The notes below the pieces were generated by a model, which saw nothing but the letters and a program-made list of their open reading frames with translations, was not told the origin of the DNA and searched no databases. Positions 31,813 through 41,980 of a stretch of DNA of 64,000 nt are shown one piece after another; positions within the stretch are counted from its first letter, which is position 1; the number at the start of each line of letters is the position of its first letter. Source of the DNA: Arthrobacter sp. UNC362MFTsu5.1 (GTDB lineage: Bacteria; Actinomycetota; Actinomycetes; Actinomycetales; Micrococcaceae); assembly GCF_000685965.1 (NCBI RefSeq), contig NZ_JMLE01000020.1, positions 28,525 through 92,524 of the forward strand. The letters run 5' to 3'. The translations under genes were made by a program, and so were the position numbers.

Positions 31813-32854
31813 CGGCCTTGAGCTTGGGCGACGCCTCGGCTTCAGCCGCAGCCGGCTTGACGCCGACGCCCAGCTTCTCCTTGATGAGGCGCTCCAGTTC
31901 GGCGGCCAGCTCCGGGTTGTCCCGCAGGAAGCGGCGGGAGTTCTCCATGCCCTGGCCCAGCTGGTCACCGTCGTAGGTGAACCACGAACCGGACTTCTTG
32001 ATCAGTCCGTGCTCGACACCCATGTCGATGATGCCGCCCTCACGGGAGATGCCCTGGCCGTAGATGATGTCGAATTCGGCGATCTTGAAGGGCGGGGCCA
32101 TCTTGTTCTTGACGATTTTCGCCTTGGTCCGGTTGCCCACCGAGTCGGCGCCTTCCTTCAGCGTCTGGATGCGGCGGACATCGATACGGATGGAGGCGTA
32201 GAACTTCAGTGCCTTACCGCCGGTAGTTGTCTCGGGCGATCCGAAGAAGACGCCGATCTTTTCGCGCAGTTGGTTGATGAAGATGGCGGTGGTCTTGGTC
32301 TGGCTCAAGCGGCCGGTGATCTTACGCAGCGCCTGGCTCATCAGGCGGGCCTGGAGGCCCACGTGGCTGTCGCCCATGTCGCCTTCGATTTCCGCGCGGG
32401 GCACGAGGGCTGCCACGGAGTCAATGACGATGACATCGAGGGAGCCCGAGCCGATCAGCATGTCCATGATTTCCAGGGCCTGCTCACCGGTGTCCGGCTG
32501 GGAAACCAGCAGGGCGTCGGTATCCACACCCAGCTTGGCGGCGTATTCCGGATCCAGTGCGTGCTCGGCGTCGATGAACGCTGCGATGCCGCCCTGCCGC
32601 TGGGCGTTCGCGACCGCATGCAGGGCCACGGTGGTCTTACCCGACGATTCCGGGCCGTAGATTTCCACGACGCGGCCGCGCGGCAGGCCGCCAATTCCGA
32701 GGGCAACGTCCAAGGCAATGGAGCCCGTGGGGATTACCTCGATGGGAGCACGTACTTCATCGCCCAGCCGCATGACGGAGCCTTTGCCGAACTGCTTGTC
32801 GATCTGTGCAAGCGCTGCGTCGAGCGCCTTCTGACGATCCGGGGCTGCCGCCAT
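31799..32854 (-). CDS. recA: Recombinase RecA
   Basis: 351 aa. Walker A is GPESSGKTT, the Walker B region is VIVIDSVAALVPRAEIEGD, and LSQTKTTAIFINQLREKIGVFFGSPETTTGG is the DNA-binding loop region. It forms filaments on single-stranded DNA, drives strand exchange and triggers LexA cleavage. No intein. An SOS box lies about 145 bases upstream. recX overlaps its 3' end. Confidence 0.99.
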   Translation of the reverse strand: MAAAPDRQKALDAALAQIDKQFGKGSVMRLGDEVRAPIEVIPTGSIALDVALGIGGLPRGRVVEIYGPESSGKTTVALHAVANAQRQGGIAAFIDAEHALDPEYAAKLGVDTDALLVSQPDTGEQALEIMDMLIGSGSLDVIVIDSVAALVPRAEIEGDMGDSHVGLQARLMSQALRKITGRLSQTKTTAIFINQLREKIGVFFGSPETTTGGKALKFYASIRIDVRRIQTLKEGADSVGNRTKAKIVKNKMAPPFKIAEFDIIYGQGISREGGIIDMGVEHGLIKKSGSWFTYDGDQLGQGMENSRRFLRDNPELAAELERLIKEKLGVGVKPAAAEAEASPKLKAVDGF

Positions 32855-32997
32855 GGTTCACACCTCTAGTTTTCTCGCTGTGGAGTGGCCTGACCGGCCC
32901 TTTGTCTGTCATCACCGACGCTAACGGCACCCACCGACATTCTTGCCGGATGACATTGCGTATGTGGAAAACGGTCTGCAAAAAGCATAGCCCGACC

Positions 32998-33011
32998 CGA
33001 ACAGATATTCG
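32998..33011. promoter_or_regulatory. LexA-like SOS box upstream of recA
   Basis: CGAACAGATATTCG: both half-sites are spaced by 4 bases and one base differs from CGAAC-N4-GTTCG. It lies between the DUF3046 gene and recA, where the recA promoter is expected. The flanking bases extend the palindrome to CGAA on the right. Confidence 0.7.
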
Positions 33012-33043
33012 AACAATCCTGCGGCGTGTCAGGCGGCGGACGC

Positions 33044-33268
33044 TCAGTTCCGGGACGGCTTGATGTCCCTGCCGAGCCGCCGCTCAGCCGGGACGTCCTG
33101 CACGTCGCAGATCGCGAGCCATACCTGCCGCGGCGGGACTCCCGCCGCCAGCGCCTGGTCCGCTGTCCGGCTGCCTACGCCTGCCAGCACCAGTGAGCTG
33201 CTGAGGACCCGGGAGTACCCCGCGCCGAACTCATCGTCCATTAGCCGCCAAAAGTCGCTGATTCGCAC
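33044..33268 (-). CDS. DUF3046 family protein
   Basis: 74 aa: MRISDFWRLMDDEFGAGYSRVLSSSLVLAGVGSRTADQALAAGVPPRQVWLAICDVQDVPAERRLGRD. This matches DUF3046, a small actinobacterial family that lies upstream of recA (Rv2738c in M. tuberculosis). Function unknown; no signal peptide or membrane helix. It ends about 190 bases before recA in the same direction. Confidence 0.88.
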   Translation of the reverse strand: MRISDFWRLMDDEFGAGYSRVLSSSLVLAGVGSRTADQALAAGVPPRQVWLAICDVQDVPAERRLGRDIKPSRN

Positions 33269-33309
33269 CGATAAAGTCTCTCACGCCTGCGGCCAATAGA
33301 ATGGTTGCC

Positions 33310-33819
33310 ATGAGCAACCCAGCTGTGGAACCCGTTGATTCCGGGGCCACCGAAAACAGCGTCGACGCGGCCCTGCGGACCGTAGAGCACCAGATCAGCC
33401 TGTTCTGGCGCCGCGGACGCTCCATCTCCCAGCAACTCTCGCGGCAGGTCCACCCGGACATGGAACCGGCAGCCTATGGCCTGCTCACCGTCATCCGCAG
33501 GGAAGGCCCCATCAGGCTCACGGAACTCGCTTCATGCATCGGAGTGGGCAAACCCTCAGTCAGCCGGCAGATCGCATTCCTGGAGAGCATCGGCCTGGTG
33601 TCCAAGGAAGCGGACCCGCTCGACGGCCGTGCCCAAACCATCCGGCTCACGCCCAAGGGCGAGGAGAAGATGCACCAGGTCCAGGATGCCCGGCGCGAAG
33701 TCTTCCGTGAACGGCTGGGGGAATGGCCGGTGGAGGACCTGCAGACCCTTGCCGCCTACATGGCAAAGCTCAACGCCACGTATGAGCGGGACGGCTTCCC
33801 GAAGGACGAGGCGAAGTAA
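33310..33819 (+). CDS. MarR family transcriptional regulator
   Basis: 169 aa. The winged helix is clear: PAAYGLLTVIRREGPIRLTELASCIGVGKPSVSRQIAFLESIGLVSKEADPLDGRAQTIRLTPKGEE. The ligand and targets are unknown. TAGAAT at 33297-33302 is a good -10 box ending 7 bases before ATG 33310, so the mRNA is probably leaderless and the slightly earlier in-frame ATG at 33301 lies inside the promoter. A strong terminator follows. It is divergent from the DUF3046 gene. Confidence 0.9.
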   Translation: MSNPAVEPVDSGATENSVDAALRTVEHQISLFWRRGRSISQQLSRQVHPDMEPAAYGLLTVIRREGPIRLTELASCIGVGKPSVSRQIAFLESIGLVSKEADPLDGRAQTIRLTPKGEEKMHQVQDARREVFRERLGEWPVEDLQTLAAYMAKLNATYERDGFPKDEAK

Positions 33820-33840
33820 CAACGGCGAAGCAACAACAAA

Positions 33841-33865
33841 GGGCCTCCGGCTTAGCCGGAGGCCC
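33841..33865. terminator. Strong hairpin terminator
   Basis: GGGCCTCCGGC (33841-33851) pairs perfectly with GCCGGAGGCCC (33855-33865) over a TTA loop, followed by TTCGT. It lies between convergent marR and clgR genes and probably serves both. Confidence 0.75.
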
Positions 33866-33905
33866 TTCGTGTCACGCGTAAAGACTAGGTTCTGACGTGA
33901 GCCGG

Positions 33906-34358
33906 TCAGCGGGCGCCCGAGAGCAGTCCCTTGGCCAGTTCGTCAGAGAGGTCGGTAGTGAGTTCGCGGTCAAGGTCACGGCCGTAGCGCTGCGAGAATT
34001 CCTGCGGGACGGTATCCGGAACAGCAACGCCTTCAGCGACGGCAACGCGGTCGCTCACTTCGCGGAGCATGCTGGACAACGGGACGTCCAGGGCCGAGCA
34101 GATCGAAGACAGCAGCTCCGAAGAGGCTTCCTTCTGGCCGCGCTCCACTTCACTGAGGTAACCCAGGGATACCCGGGCACTATGTGACACTTCGCGGAGG
34201 GTTCGGCCCTGACGCTGGCGAACGTCGCGCAGAACATCACCGATTTCGTGACGAAGTACTACCATCTTGCGCTCCTTCTGTTCGCTCTTTGCCTGATCGG
34301 CGAGGCCCACATCCTTCCAGCGGACAACGCCGTTTACGGATACGGGCTGCTTTACCAT
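33906..34358 (-). CDS. clgR: XRE family regulator ClgR-like
   Basis: 150 aa. The HTH region HEIGDVLRDVRQRQGRTLREVSHSARVSLGYLSEVERGQKEASSELLSSICSALDVPLS closely matches ClgR, the actinobacterial activator of clp protease genes (Rv2745c). The context clgR-cinA-pgsA-ftsK near recA is the same as in mycobacteria. An in-frame ATG at 34265 has a strong GAAGGAG and gives the short classical form; the longer start is kept because the 31 extra codons mostly end in G or C, unlike the AT-rich bases upstream of 34358. Confidence 0.85.
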   Translation of the reverse strand: MVKQPVSVNGVVRWKDVGLADQAKSEQKERKMVVLRHEIGDVLRDVRQRQGRTLREVSHSARVSLGYLSEVERGQKEASSELLSSICSALDVPLSSMLREVSDRVAVAEGVAVPDTVPQEFSQRYGRDLDRELTTDLSDELAKGLLSGAR

Positions 34359-34498
34359 CTGTATCGCCTTGCTCCCTCGTACGTCAGGTCCGCCCTCATC
34401 AGGCGAACCATAATTATTTACTCATCCTAGGCGCCTCCCATATTCGGAAGCGACACAATGTAACAACTATTAGGAATCAAATTTTGTTCCCGGCAACT

Positions 34499-34993
34499 TT
34501 ACGCCGGGTAAGCCTCGGAAGATAGGGCTTCCAGCAGCCGCTCCAACGCAGCCGCGCAGGCCTGGCCGCGGATGTCCGCGCGGTTGCCTTCAAAAACGTA
34601 GCCGAACGACCTCGCGCCGTCCGCGGTGGCGACACCGACGAACACTGTCCCCACGGCCTTGCCGCCGTGGGGTTCCGGCCCGGCGACACCCGTCGTGGAC
34701 ACACCGATGTCCGCTCCGCAGACCCGTCGCGCCCCGGCTGCCATCGCCTTAGCGACATCGCCGTCCACTGATCCGACGGCGTCGAGCAGTTCGGCGGGTA
34801 CGCCAAGCACGTCCGCCTTGACTGAGTTCTGGTAGGACACCACGCCGCCCTGGAGCATTCCCGAGGCGCCGGGGGTATCGGCGAGGACCGCCGCCACCAT
34901 GCCGGCAGTCAGCGACTCGGCGGTAGCCACGGTCAGTCCGCGGCCAATGGCACCGTTGACTGCTTGTTCGGCGATGCGGTGCAGGTTACTCAT
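34499..34993 (-). CDS. CinA C-terminal domain protein (nicotinamide-nucleotide amidase)
   Basis: 164 aa: LTVATAESLTAGMVAAVLADTPGASGMLQGGVVSYQNSVKADVLGV and GVSTTGVAGPEPHGGKAVGTVFVGVAT match the CinA C-terminal domain, which deamidates NMN to nicotinate mononucleotide (PncC activity). The N-terminal CinA domain is absent, as in many actinobacteria. ATG 34993 overlaps the pgsA stop as ATGA. It ends about 140 bases before clgR starts, in the same direction. Confidence 0.9.
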   Translation of the reverse strand: MSNLHRIAEQAVNGAIGRGLTVATAESLTAGMVAAVLADTPGASGMLQGGVVSYQNSVKADVLGVPAELLDAVGSVDGDVAKAMAAGARRVCGADIGVSTTGVAGPEPHGGKAVGTVFVGVATADGARSFGYVFEGNRADIRGQACAAALERLLEALSSEAYPA

Positions 34994-35637
34994 GGCAGCT
35001 CTCCTTTTACGCGTTGGCTGGCTGCGCGCCGGCCGTTCGCGCGCAGCTTGAGCGCTTCGACAACATACTGGCCGCCTGTCCAGACGGTGATGGCCACGGC
35101 CGCCAGCATCACCAGGAAAGCCACCACTCCCAGCCACGGGGCCAGTGAGGCGAGCGGGACCACGTACAGCAGGATCGCAACGGTCTGCACCACAGTCTTC
35201 AGCTTGCCTCCCCGCGACGCCGGGATGACGCCGTACCGGATGACGAAGAACCGCAGTGCCGTGATTCCCCATTCGCGGGCGAGGATCAGGACGGTGATCC
35301 ACCACGGCAGTTCGTTCAGCAGCGAGAGCATCACCAGGGCGGAGCCGGTGAGCAGCTTGTCCGCGATCGGATCGGCGATCTTGCCGAAATCGGTGATCAG
35401 TCCCCTGCTGCGGGCGATGTCGCCGTCGAGCTTGTCCGTGTAAATGGCAACCGCAAACGTCAGGGCCGCGGCCCAGCGCCAGAGGCCGTTCTGGCTGTCG
35501 AGTCCGGGCGCGTCCGCGATGAGGAACCACACGAAGAACGGCACCAGGACAATCCGCAGCATCGTCAGGATGTTCGGAAGGTTCCAGATCCCGGAGGCGG
35601 AGCCTGAGCTGTCGGCTTCAGTGCTAGTCACCCTCAT
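34990..35637 (-). CDS. pgsA: CDP-diacylglycerol-glycerol-3-phosphate 3-phosphatidyltransferase
   Basis: 215 aa integral membrane enzyme. The CDP-alcohol motif D-G-x2-A-R-x8-G-x3-D-x3-D is seen in DKLDGDIARSRGLITDFGKIADPIADK. It makes phosphatidylglycerol phosphate in the membrane. It starts 3 bases after the ftsK stop and overlaps cinA, so ftsK-pgsA-cinA are coupled. Confidence 0.94.
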   Translation of the reverse strand: MRVTSTEADSSGSASGIWNLPNILTMLRIVLVPFFVWFLIADAPGLDSQNGLWRWAAALTFAVAIYTDKLDGDIARSRGLITDFGKIADPIADKLLTGSALVMLSLLNELPWWITVLILAREWGITALRFFVIRYGVIPASRGGKLKTVVQTVAILLYVVPLASLAPWLGVVAFLVMLAAVAITVWTGGQYVVEALKLRANGRRAASQRVKGELP

Positions 35638-35640
35638 AGG

Positions 35641-38580
35641 CTACCGTCCAGTGAGGGACCAGGCGTCCTCGGACCCGTCTTCGTCGTCGCCGGAGTTGCC
35701 GTCGGCGCCGTCGTAGTACTCAACGTTCTGGGTGCGGTTGTCCAGGTCAGCCGCCACAAGGTCCTCGGCATAGCCGCCCTGGGCGATGTTCGCGTTGGCA
35801 TTGTCGCTCAGCGCCGCCGTCTGGGAATCGGGCGACGCCGGTGCCTCCTGGCCCTTCATGGCGGCAAGGACGGCGGCAAGGTCGTCGGGTTTTACCAGCA
35901 CGTCGCGCGCCTTTGAGCCCTCGGAGGGGCCCACCACTCCCCTGGACTCGAGAAGGTCCATCAGGCGGCCGGCCTTGGCGAAACCGACGCGCAGCTTGCG
36001 CTGCAGCATGGAGGTGGAGCCGAACTGCGTGGTGACCACCAGCTCGGTGGCCTGCAGCAGCACCTCCAGATCGTCTCCAATGTCGTCGTCGATCTGCTTT
36101 TTCTCCGCCTCGGGGGCGACGTCATCACGGTAGACGGCCTTGAGCTGGCCCTTGACGTGCTCGACCACCTTGTGGATTTCGGACTCCGTGACCCACGCGC
36201 CCTGCACACGCATTGCCTTGGAGGCGCCCATCGGCAGGAAGAGCGCGTCACCCTGGCCGATCAGCTTTTCGGCGCCGGGCTGGTCCAGCACCACGCGGGA
36301 GTCGGTGACGGAGGAGGTCGCGAACGCCATCCGGGACGGCACGTTGGCCTTGATCAGGCCGGTAACAACGTCAACGGAGGGCCGCTGGGTGGCCAGGACC
36401 AGGTGGATGCCTGCGGCACGGGCGAGCTGGGTGATGCGGACGATGGAATCTTCGACGTCGCGCGGGGCCACCATCATGAGGTCGGCGAGCTCGTCCACGA
36501 TCACCAGCAGGTAAGGGTACGGCTTGATGACGCGCTTGGAATCGACGGGCGGGTGGACTTTCCCGGCGCGGACGGCCTTGTTGAAGTCGTCGATGTGCTT
36601 GAAGCCGTAGTTCGCGAGGTCGTCGTAGCGGGCGTCCATCTCGCGGACCACCCATTGCAGCGCTTCGGCGGCTTTCTTGGGGTTGGTGATGATGGGTGTG
36701 ATCAGGTGCGGCACGCCTTCGTACGCCGTGAGTTCCACACGCTTCGGGTCCACCATGACCATACGGACCTCGTCCGGGGTGGCCCGCATGAGGATGGAGG
36801 TGATCATGGAGTTCACGAAGGAGGACTTACCGGCACCGGTGGCACCGGCCACGAGCAGGTGGGGCATCTTGGCGAGGTTCGCCACGACGTAGCCGCCCTC
36901 GACGTCCTTGCCCACACCCATCACCATCGGGTGGTCCGTCCGGCGGGCGTTCTGGCTGCGGAGCACATCGCCAAGGGAGACGGTCTCGCGGTCCGTGTTG
37001 GGGATCTCGATGCCGATGGCGGACTTGCCGGGAATGGGGCTGAGGATGCGGACGTCGCTGGACGCGACGGCGTAGGAGATGTTTTTGGACAGCGCGGTGA
37101 CGCGCTCCACCTTGGTGCCTGCGGACAGTTCGATTTCGTACCGTGTGACAGTCGGCCCGCGGCTGAAACCGGTGACCTGCGCGTCAACGTTGAACTGGTT
37201 CAGGGTGTCGGTAAGGGACGCCACGATGGCGTCGTTCGCTTCCGTGCGCTCCTTGGGGATGGAGCCTGGAGTCAACACATCCGACGACGGCAGGGTGTAG
37301 GTCACATCGCCGGCCAGGGAGAGCTGCTCCGTGCGCTGCGGTATCGGCGTGGGCAGCGGCGCAGGGGCGACCGGACGCGAGGGGACCTGCGCGGCCGCGG
37401 CAACGGCTGCGGCGCCGGCTGCACCCGCGGGTGCGGCGGGATTGAGGGACCCGGCGGCGACCATGCCCGGGGTGACAAGCGGGATGGCCTCGGTGGCATG
37501 CTCGCCGTTGGCATCCCTGGTGCCCAGACCCTGGGCCGCTTTGATCTTTTCGACGGCGATTTCAGCCTGCGTGGGCCGGCGCACGCCGGGTGCCGGGCGG
37601 GGAGCCTTGCCACCTGCCTTGGTGCCGTCGGCGGTTCCGGCCGGGTCGTCGTCGTCAATGACGGCATGTTCGAAGGCCTCGTCGCCCACATACCCTTCGA
37701 GGCGGGGGTCAGTCTCGGGGTCCCTGCCGAACAGCCGGCTGCGCCGCTTCTTCTTCGGCGCTGCCTGGCCCGCGTTTTCGTAGAGGTAACTGCGGTCGTG
37801 GCCATCGCCGGGTTCCTGCAGGTCGATGCCCATCAGGTGCTCGTAGGCGTCCCTGATCCGGCGGGGAATCGCGCCGAACGGGGTGGCGGTCACAATCAGG
37901 ACGGACGTGAAGGCGAGCAGGCTGTAGACGGCCACGGGCACGGCCGTGTGCAGGGCTGCCAGCGGCGAGGCGGCCAGGAAGCCGAGCATGCCGCCGGCCT
38001 GGCGCAGGCCGTCGAAACCGTCCGTCACCGTGGGCTGTCCGCCAATGACGTGGGCCAGGCCGCAGCCGGCGAAGGTCATGATGAGGAATCCGATGCCGAT
38101 CCTGTTGTTGCCGCGCCCGTCCGAAGGCTGGCGGAACAGCCGGAAGGCGCAGACGAACAGCATGAGCGGCAGCAGCAGGGACATCCAGCCGAAGGTGCCG
38201 TTGACGATCGCGAACACGGTGTCCGGCAACCATCCCTTGAAGCCCCACCAGGCGAAGGTCGCCACGAATACGCCCAGGGCAAGGTTGAAGAGGGCTGCCC
38301 CGTCCCGGCGGTCCTCGGGGGCGAGGTCGCTGACATCATGGCCGATCCGCCGGACGCCGCCGCCGACGACGTGCCCGATGCCGAGCCACGCACCTGCGGC
38401 CACCCGCACGAGCCACGGCTGACGGGGCTCGACAGCTGCCATCTGGCGGGTCCGTGCCGTGCCCGACGATCCTCCGGTCCGGCTGGTTTTGGACGCAGCG
38501 GAGCCGGAGCCCCTGCCCGCTGAGCTGCCTGACTTGCCGCTTGAGTTGCCTCTAGGCGCGGAGGAGGTACGTGTCGCCAT
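35641..38580 (-). CDS. ftsK: DNA translocase FtsK/SpoIIIE
   Basis: 979 aa. A Ser/Arg-rich N-terminal tail, four or so membrane helices (about 75-270), a Pro/Ala linker, then the motor: alpha domain, Walker A VAGATGAGKSSFVNSMI, Walker B LLVIVDELADLMMV, and the C-terminal winged-helix gamma domain (STSMLQRKLRVGFAKAGRLMDLLESRGVVGP) that reads KOPS/SRS polarity sites. It pumps chromosomal DNA at the septum. ATG 38580 (MATRTSSAPRG) is chosen over an earlier in-frame start 21 codons upstream that lacks a ribosome-binding site. Confidence 0.96.
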   Translation of the reverse strand: MATRTSSAPRGNSSGKSGSSAGRGSGSAASKTSRTGGSSGTARTRQMAAVEPRQPWLVRVAAGAWLGIGHVVGGGVRRIGHDVSDLAPEDRRDGAALFNLALGVFVATFAWWGFKGWLPDTVFAIVNGTFGWMSLLLPLMLFVCAFRLFRQPSDGRGNNRIGIGFLIMTFAGCGLAHVIGGQPTVTDGFDGLRQAGGMLGFLAASPLAALHTAVPVAVYSLLAFTSVLIVTATPFGAIPRRIRDAYEHLMGIDLQEPGDGHDRSYLYENAGQAAPKKKRRSRLFGRDPETDPRLEGYVGDEAFEHAVIDDDDPAGTADGTKAGGKAPRPAPGVRRPTQAEIAVEKIKAAQGLGTRDANGEHATEAIPLVTPGMVAAGSLNPAAPAGAAGAAAVAAAAQVPSRPVAPAPLPTPIPQRTEQLSLAGDVTYTLPSSDVLTPGSIPKERTEANDAIVASLTDTLNQFNVDAQVTGFSRGPTVTRYEIELSAGTKVERVTALSKNISYAVASSDVRILSPIPGKSAIGIEIPNTDRETVSLGDVLRSQNARRTDHPMVMGVGKDVEGGYVVANLAKMPHLLVAGATGAGKSSFVNSMITSILMRATPDEVRMVMVDPKRVELTAYEGVPHLITPIITNPKKAAEALQWVVREMDARYDDLANYGFKHIDDFNKAVRAGKVHPPVDSKRVIKPYPYLLVIVDELADLMMVAPRDVEDSIVRITQLARAAGIHLVLATQRPSVDVVTGLIKANVPSRMAFATSSVTDSRVVLDQPGAEKLIGQGDALFLPMGASKAMRVQGAWVTESEIHKVVEHVKGQLKAVYRDDVAPEAEKKQIDDDIGDDLEVLLQATELVVTTQFGSTSMLQRKLRVGFAKAGRLMDLLESRGVVGPSEGSKARDVLVKPDDLAAVLAAMKGQEAPASPDSQTAALSDNANANIAQGGYAEDLVAADLDNRTQNVEYYDGADGNSGDDEDGSEDAWSLTGR

Positions 38581-38700
38581 ACCCGCCACGGTACCCGAAG
38601 CCGGGCCAAAAACCGCGGATTTCCGGGGCGTTCCGGGATGCATGTTGCGGAGGGGAAGGCGGCAGCACGGTGTCGTCGGGCCGGACCCACGCGGCTTAAA

Positions 38701-38765
38701 CGACGGGGCCCTCCCCCGCAGGCGGCGGCCCGAAGGCTCACTTTCCTGCGGGGAGGGCCCCGTCG
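38701..38765 (-). terminator. Long hairpin terminator after rnj
   Basis: CGACGGGGCCCTCCCCCGCAGG (38701-38722) pairs with the arm at 38745-38765 over about 20 bp with one bulged C; the loop is about 22 bases. It lies between the rnj end and the ftsK start, so rnj transcription likely stops here. Confidence 0.65.
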
Positions 38766-38780
38766 AACAATCCCGGGCGC

Positions 38781-40472
<1,692 letters not shown>

Positions 40473-40515
40473 AGTGCTCTACTTTCCGGGCGAAAGCAGG
40501 GATGGTCTTTGCCGA

Positions 40516-41424
40516 TCAGGAAAAGACCATTCCTGCTTCCGCCAAATCCTCGCGGATGATTGCGATCTCGGCTTCGTCCGGCTCCACGAGGGGCAAACGG
40601 ACAACCGAGTTGGGCAGGACTCCCTGCCATTTAAGAATCTGCTTGGCCGCTACGGCCCCCTGCACGCGGGTCATCGTGGCCCGGATAACAGGTTCAAGTT
40701 CAAAATTGATCTTCCGCGCGGTGCCGAGGTCGTTCGCGTTGACGGCGTCGATCAGCTCGCGGAACCGGCGGGTGGCAACGTGCGTGGTGACGCCCACGAG
40801 CCCGACGGCGCCCAGCGCCATCCACTGCAGGGTCAGTCCGTCGTCCCCGGAGTAGAAGAGGAGGTCGGTGTTCGCCATGACGCGGGTGGCGGCGGCGAAG
40901 TCGGCCTTGGCATCTTTGACGGCAACGATGTTCGGGTGCTCGGAGAGGCGGATCATCGTCTCCGGAGCAATCTGGATGGAGGAACGACCGGGGATGTCAT
41001 AGAGCATCACGGGAACGTCGGTGGCGGAGGCGATCGTCTCAAAGTGGGCGCGCACACCGGCCTGGCTGGGCTTGTTGTAGTACGGGGTGACGATCAACAG
41101 TCCGTCGACGCCGACCTCGGCTGCTTGCTTGGACAGGTGGACGGAGTGTGCGGTGTCGTTGGTTCCGGTGCCGGCGATGATCGCGGCGCGGCCGCCGACA
41201 GCGTCCTTGACCGCACGGAACATGCCCACGTTCTCCTCGTCGGTGAGGGTGGAGGTTTCGCCCGTGGTTCCCGTGACGACCAGTCCGTCGCAGCCGTCAT
41301 CGACAAGCTTCACGGCCAGTTCCGCCGCCTGCTGGTAGTCCACTTTGCCGTCCTCGGTAAACGGCGTGACCATTGCGGTCAGGAGGGTGCCAAATGCAGG
41401 GTTATTCGCGGAAGTCTCAGCCAT
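40516..41424 (-). CDS. dapA: 4-hydroxy-tetrahydrodipicolinate synthase
   Basis: 302 aa TIM barrel. The Schiff-base lysine is in NIVAVKDAKAD, Tyr is in VTPYYNKPSQAG, and GTTGETSTL binds pyruvate. It condenses pyruvate with aspartate semialdehyde at the first step of the DAP/lysine branch. It precedes rnj in a probable two-gene operon. Confidence 0.96.
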   Translation of the reverse strand: MAETSANNPAFGTLLTAMVTPFTEDGKVDYQQAAELAVKLVDDGCDGLVVTGTTGETSTLTDEENVGMFRAVKDAVGGRAAIIAGTGTNDTAHSVHLSKQAAEVGVDGLLIVTPYYNKPSQAGVRAHFETIASATDVPVMLYDIPGRSSIQIAPETMIRLSEHPNIVAVKDAKADFAAATRVMANTDLLFYSGDDGLTLQWMALGAVGLVGVTTHVATRRFRELIDAVNANDLGTARKINFELEPVIRATMTRVQGAVAAKQILKWQGVLPNSVVRLPLVEPDEAEIAIIREDLAEAGMVFS

Positions 41425-41502
41425 AGGAAAAACGTTACCCCGTCCCCGCCTTGTTAGGACAATGGCGGCGGCGTGACGATCGTCAAATTCGGCCCGGGCG
41501 GG

Positions 41503-41913
41503 TCACTCTTGGGGGCTGCGGACGTGCCCCTGCCGGGGTGCGCCGCAGTAGCGGCCCACGGCGTCTTCCCGGAGCGACTCTGCCCACGTAGCCAGCCGCT
41601 GGGCGGCCCGGACGTAGTGGAAGAGTTCCGTGGGCGTGAGGGCATCAACGTCACATTCGGAGAGCCTGCGCGCCAGTTCGGCGCCGGGCGGCTGGGCCGA
41701 GAGTGCGACACCTTCACTGCCCCACTGGACATCCTCGGCGGGTTCTCCCGCCACAAGCTGGCGGAAGAGATAGTCCACCACACCCGGGCTCATCGCCTTG
41801 AGCGGGCCCGCAGCAGCGTCCTGATGCGCCCTGCTTTGAGGTGCCCTGCCTTGAGGCGCACTGCTTTGAGGCGCCCTGCCTTCATGCGCTTGGCGTTCCG
41901 GTGCGTTGTTCAT
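41503..41913 (-). CDS. Small SOS-box gene with DUF222-like segment and 5-residue repeats
   Basis: 136 aa from ATG 41913. After MNNAPERQAHE comes a five-residue repeat tract GRAPQ-SSAPQ-GRAPQ-SRAHQ, made by 15-bp DNA repeats. The second half, SPGVVDYLFRQLVAGEP and PGAELARRLSECDVDALTPTELFHYVRAAQRLATWAESLREDAVGRY, looks like the N-terminal helical start of DUF222/13E12 proteins, but no HNH part follows. A good LexA-like box lies 22 bases upstream. I infer a damage-induced protein of unknown function; a remnant of a longer DUF222 gene is the other option. ATG 41913 is chosen because longer frames run through the box. Confidence 0.7.
   Translation of the reverse strand: MNNAPERQAHEGRAPQSSAPQGRAPQSRAHQDAAAGPLKAMSPGVVDYLFRQLVAGEPAEDVQWGSEGVALSAQPPGAELARRLSECDVDALTPTELFHYVRAAQRLATWAESLREDAVGRYCGAPRQGHVRSPQE
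41826..41885. repeat. Four 15-bp direct repeats within the SOS-box gene
   Basis: Units at 41826-41840, 41841-41855, 41856-41870 and 41871-41885 follow the pattern GCGCCCTGCYTTGAG with one to three changes each. The length of 15 keeps the reading frame, giving the Ala-Pro-Gln-rich peptide repeats on the minus strand. Confidence 0.85.
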
Positions 41914-41935
41914 GGATCGATGGTATTCGAACATA

Positions 41936-41953
41936 TATTCGAACGCAAGGGCT
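41936..41953. promoter_or_regulatory. LexA-like SOS box between divergent genes
   Basis: TTCGAACATATATTCGAA is nearly palindromic over 18 bases; core CGAAC-ATAT-ATTCG has one half-site change, the same A that the recA box has. It is 22 bases from the start of the minus-strand small gene and 27 bases from the plus-strand membrane protein gene, so it could act on both. Confidence 0.75.
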
Positions 41954-41980
41954 TCCAGCCGGATATGAGACGATCGGCTC

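Noticed and set aside
30341..32869. Very long open frame opposite miaB, recX and recA
   Set aside because: It lies antisense to three well-supported genes, has no family match and reflects high GC codon bias.
34359..34498. ClgR autoregulatory site before clgR
   Set aside because: A CGCC...GGCG pair exists near 34390-34406, but its spacing does not match the ClgR motif that I know.
36157..38523. Long open frame opposite ftsK
   Set aside because: Antisense to a complete FtsK with all motor motifs; translation has no recognisable domain.
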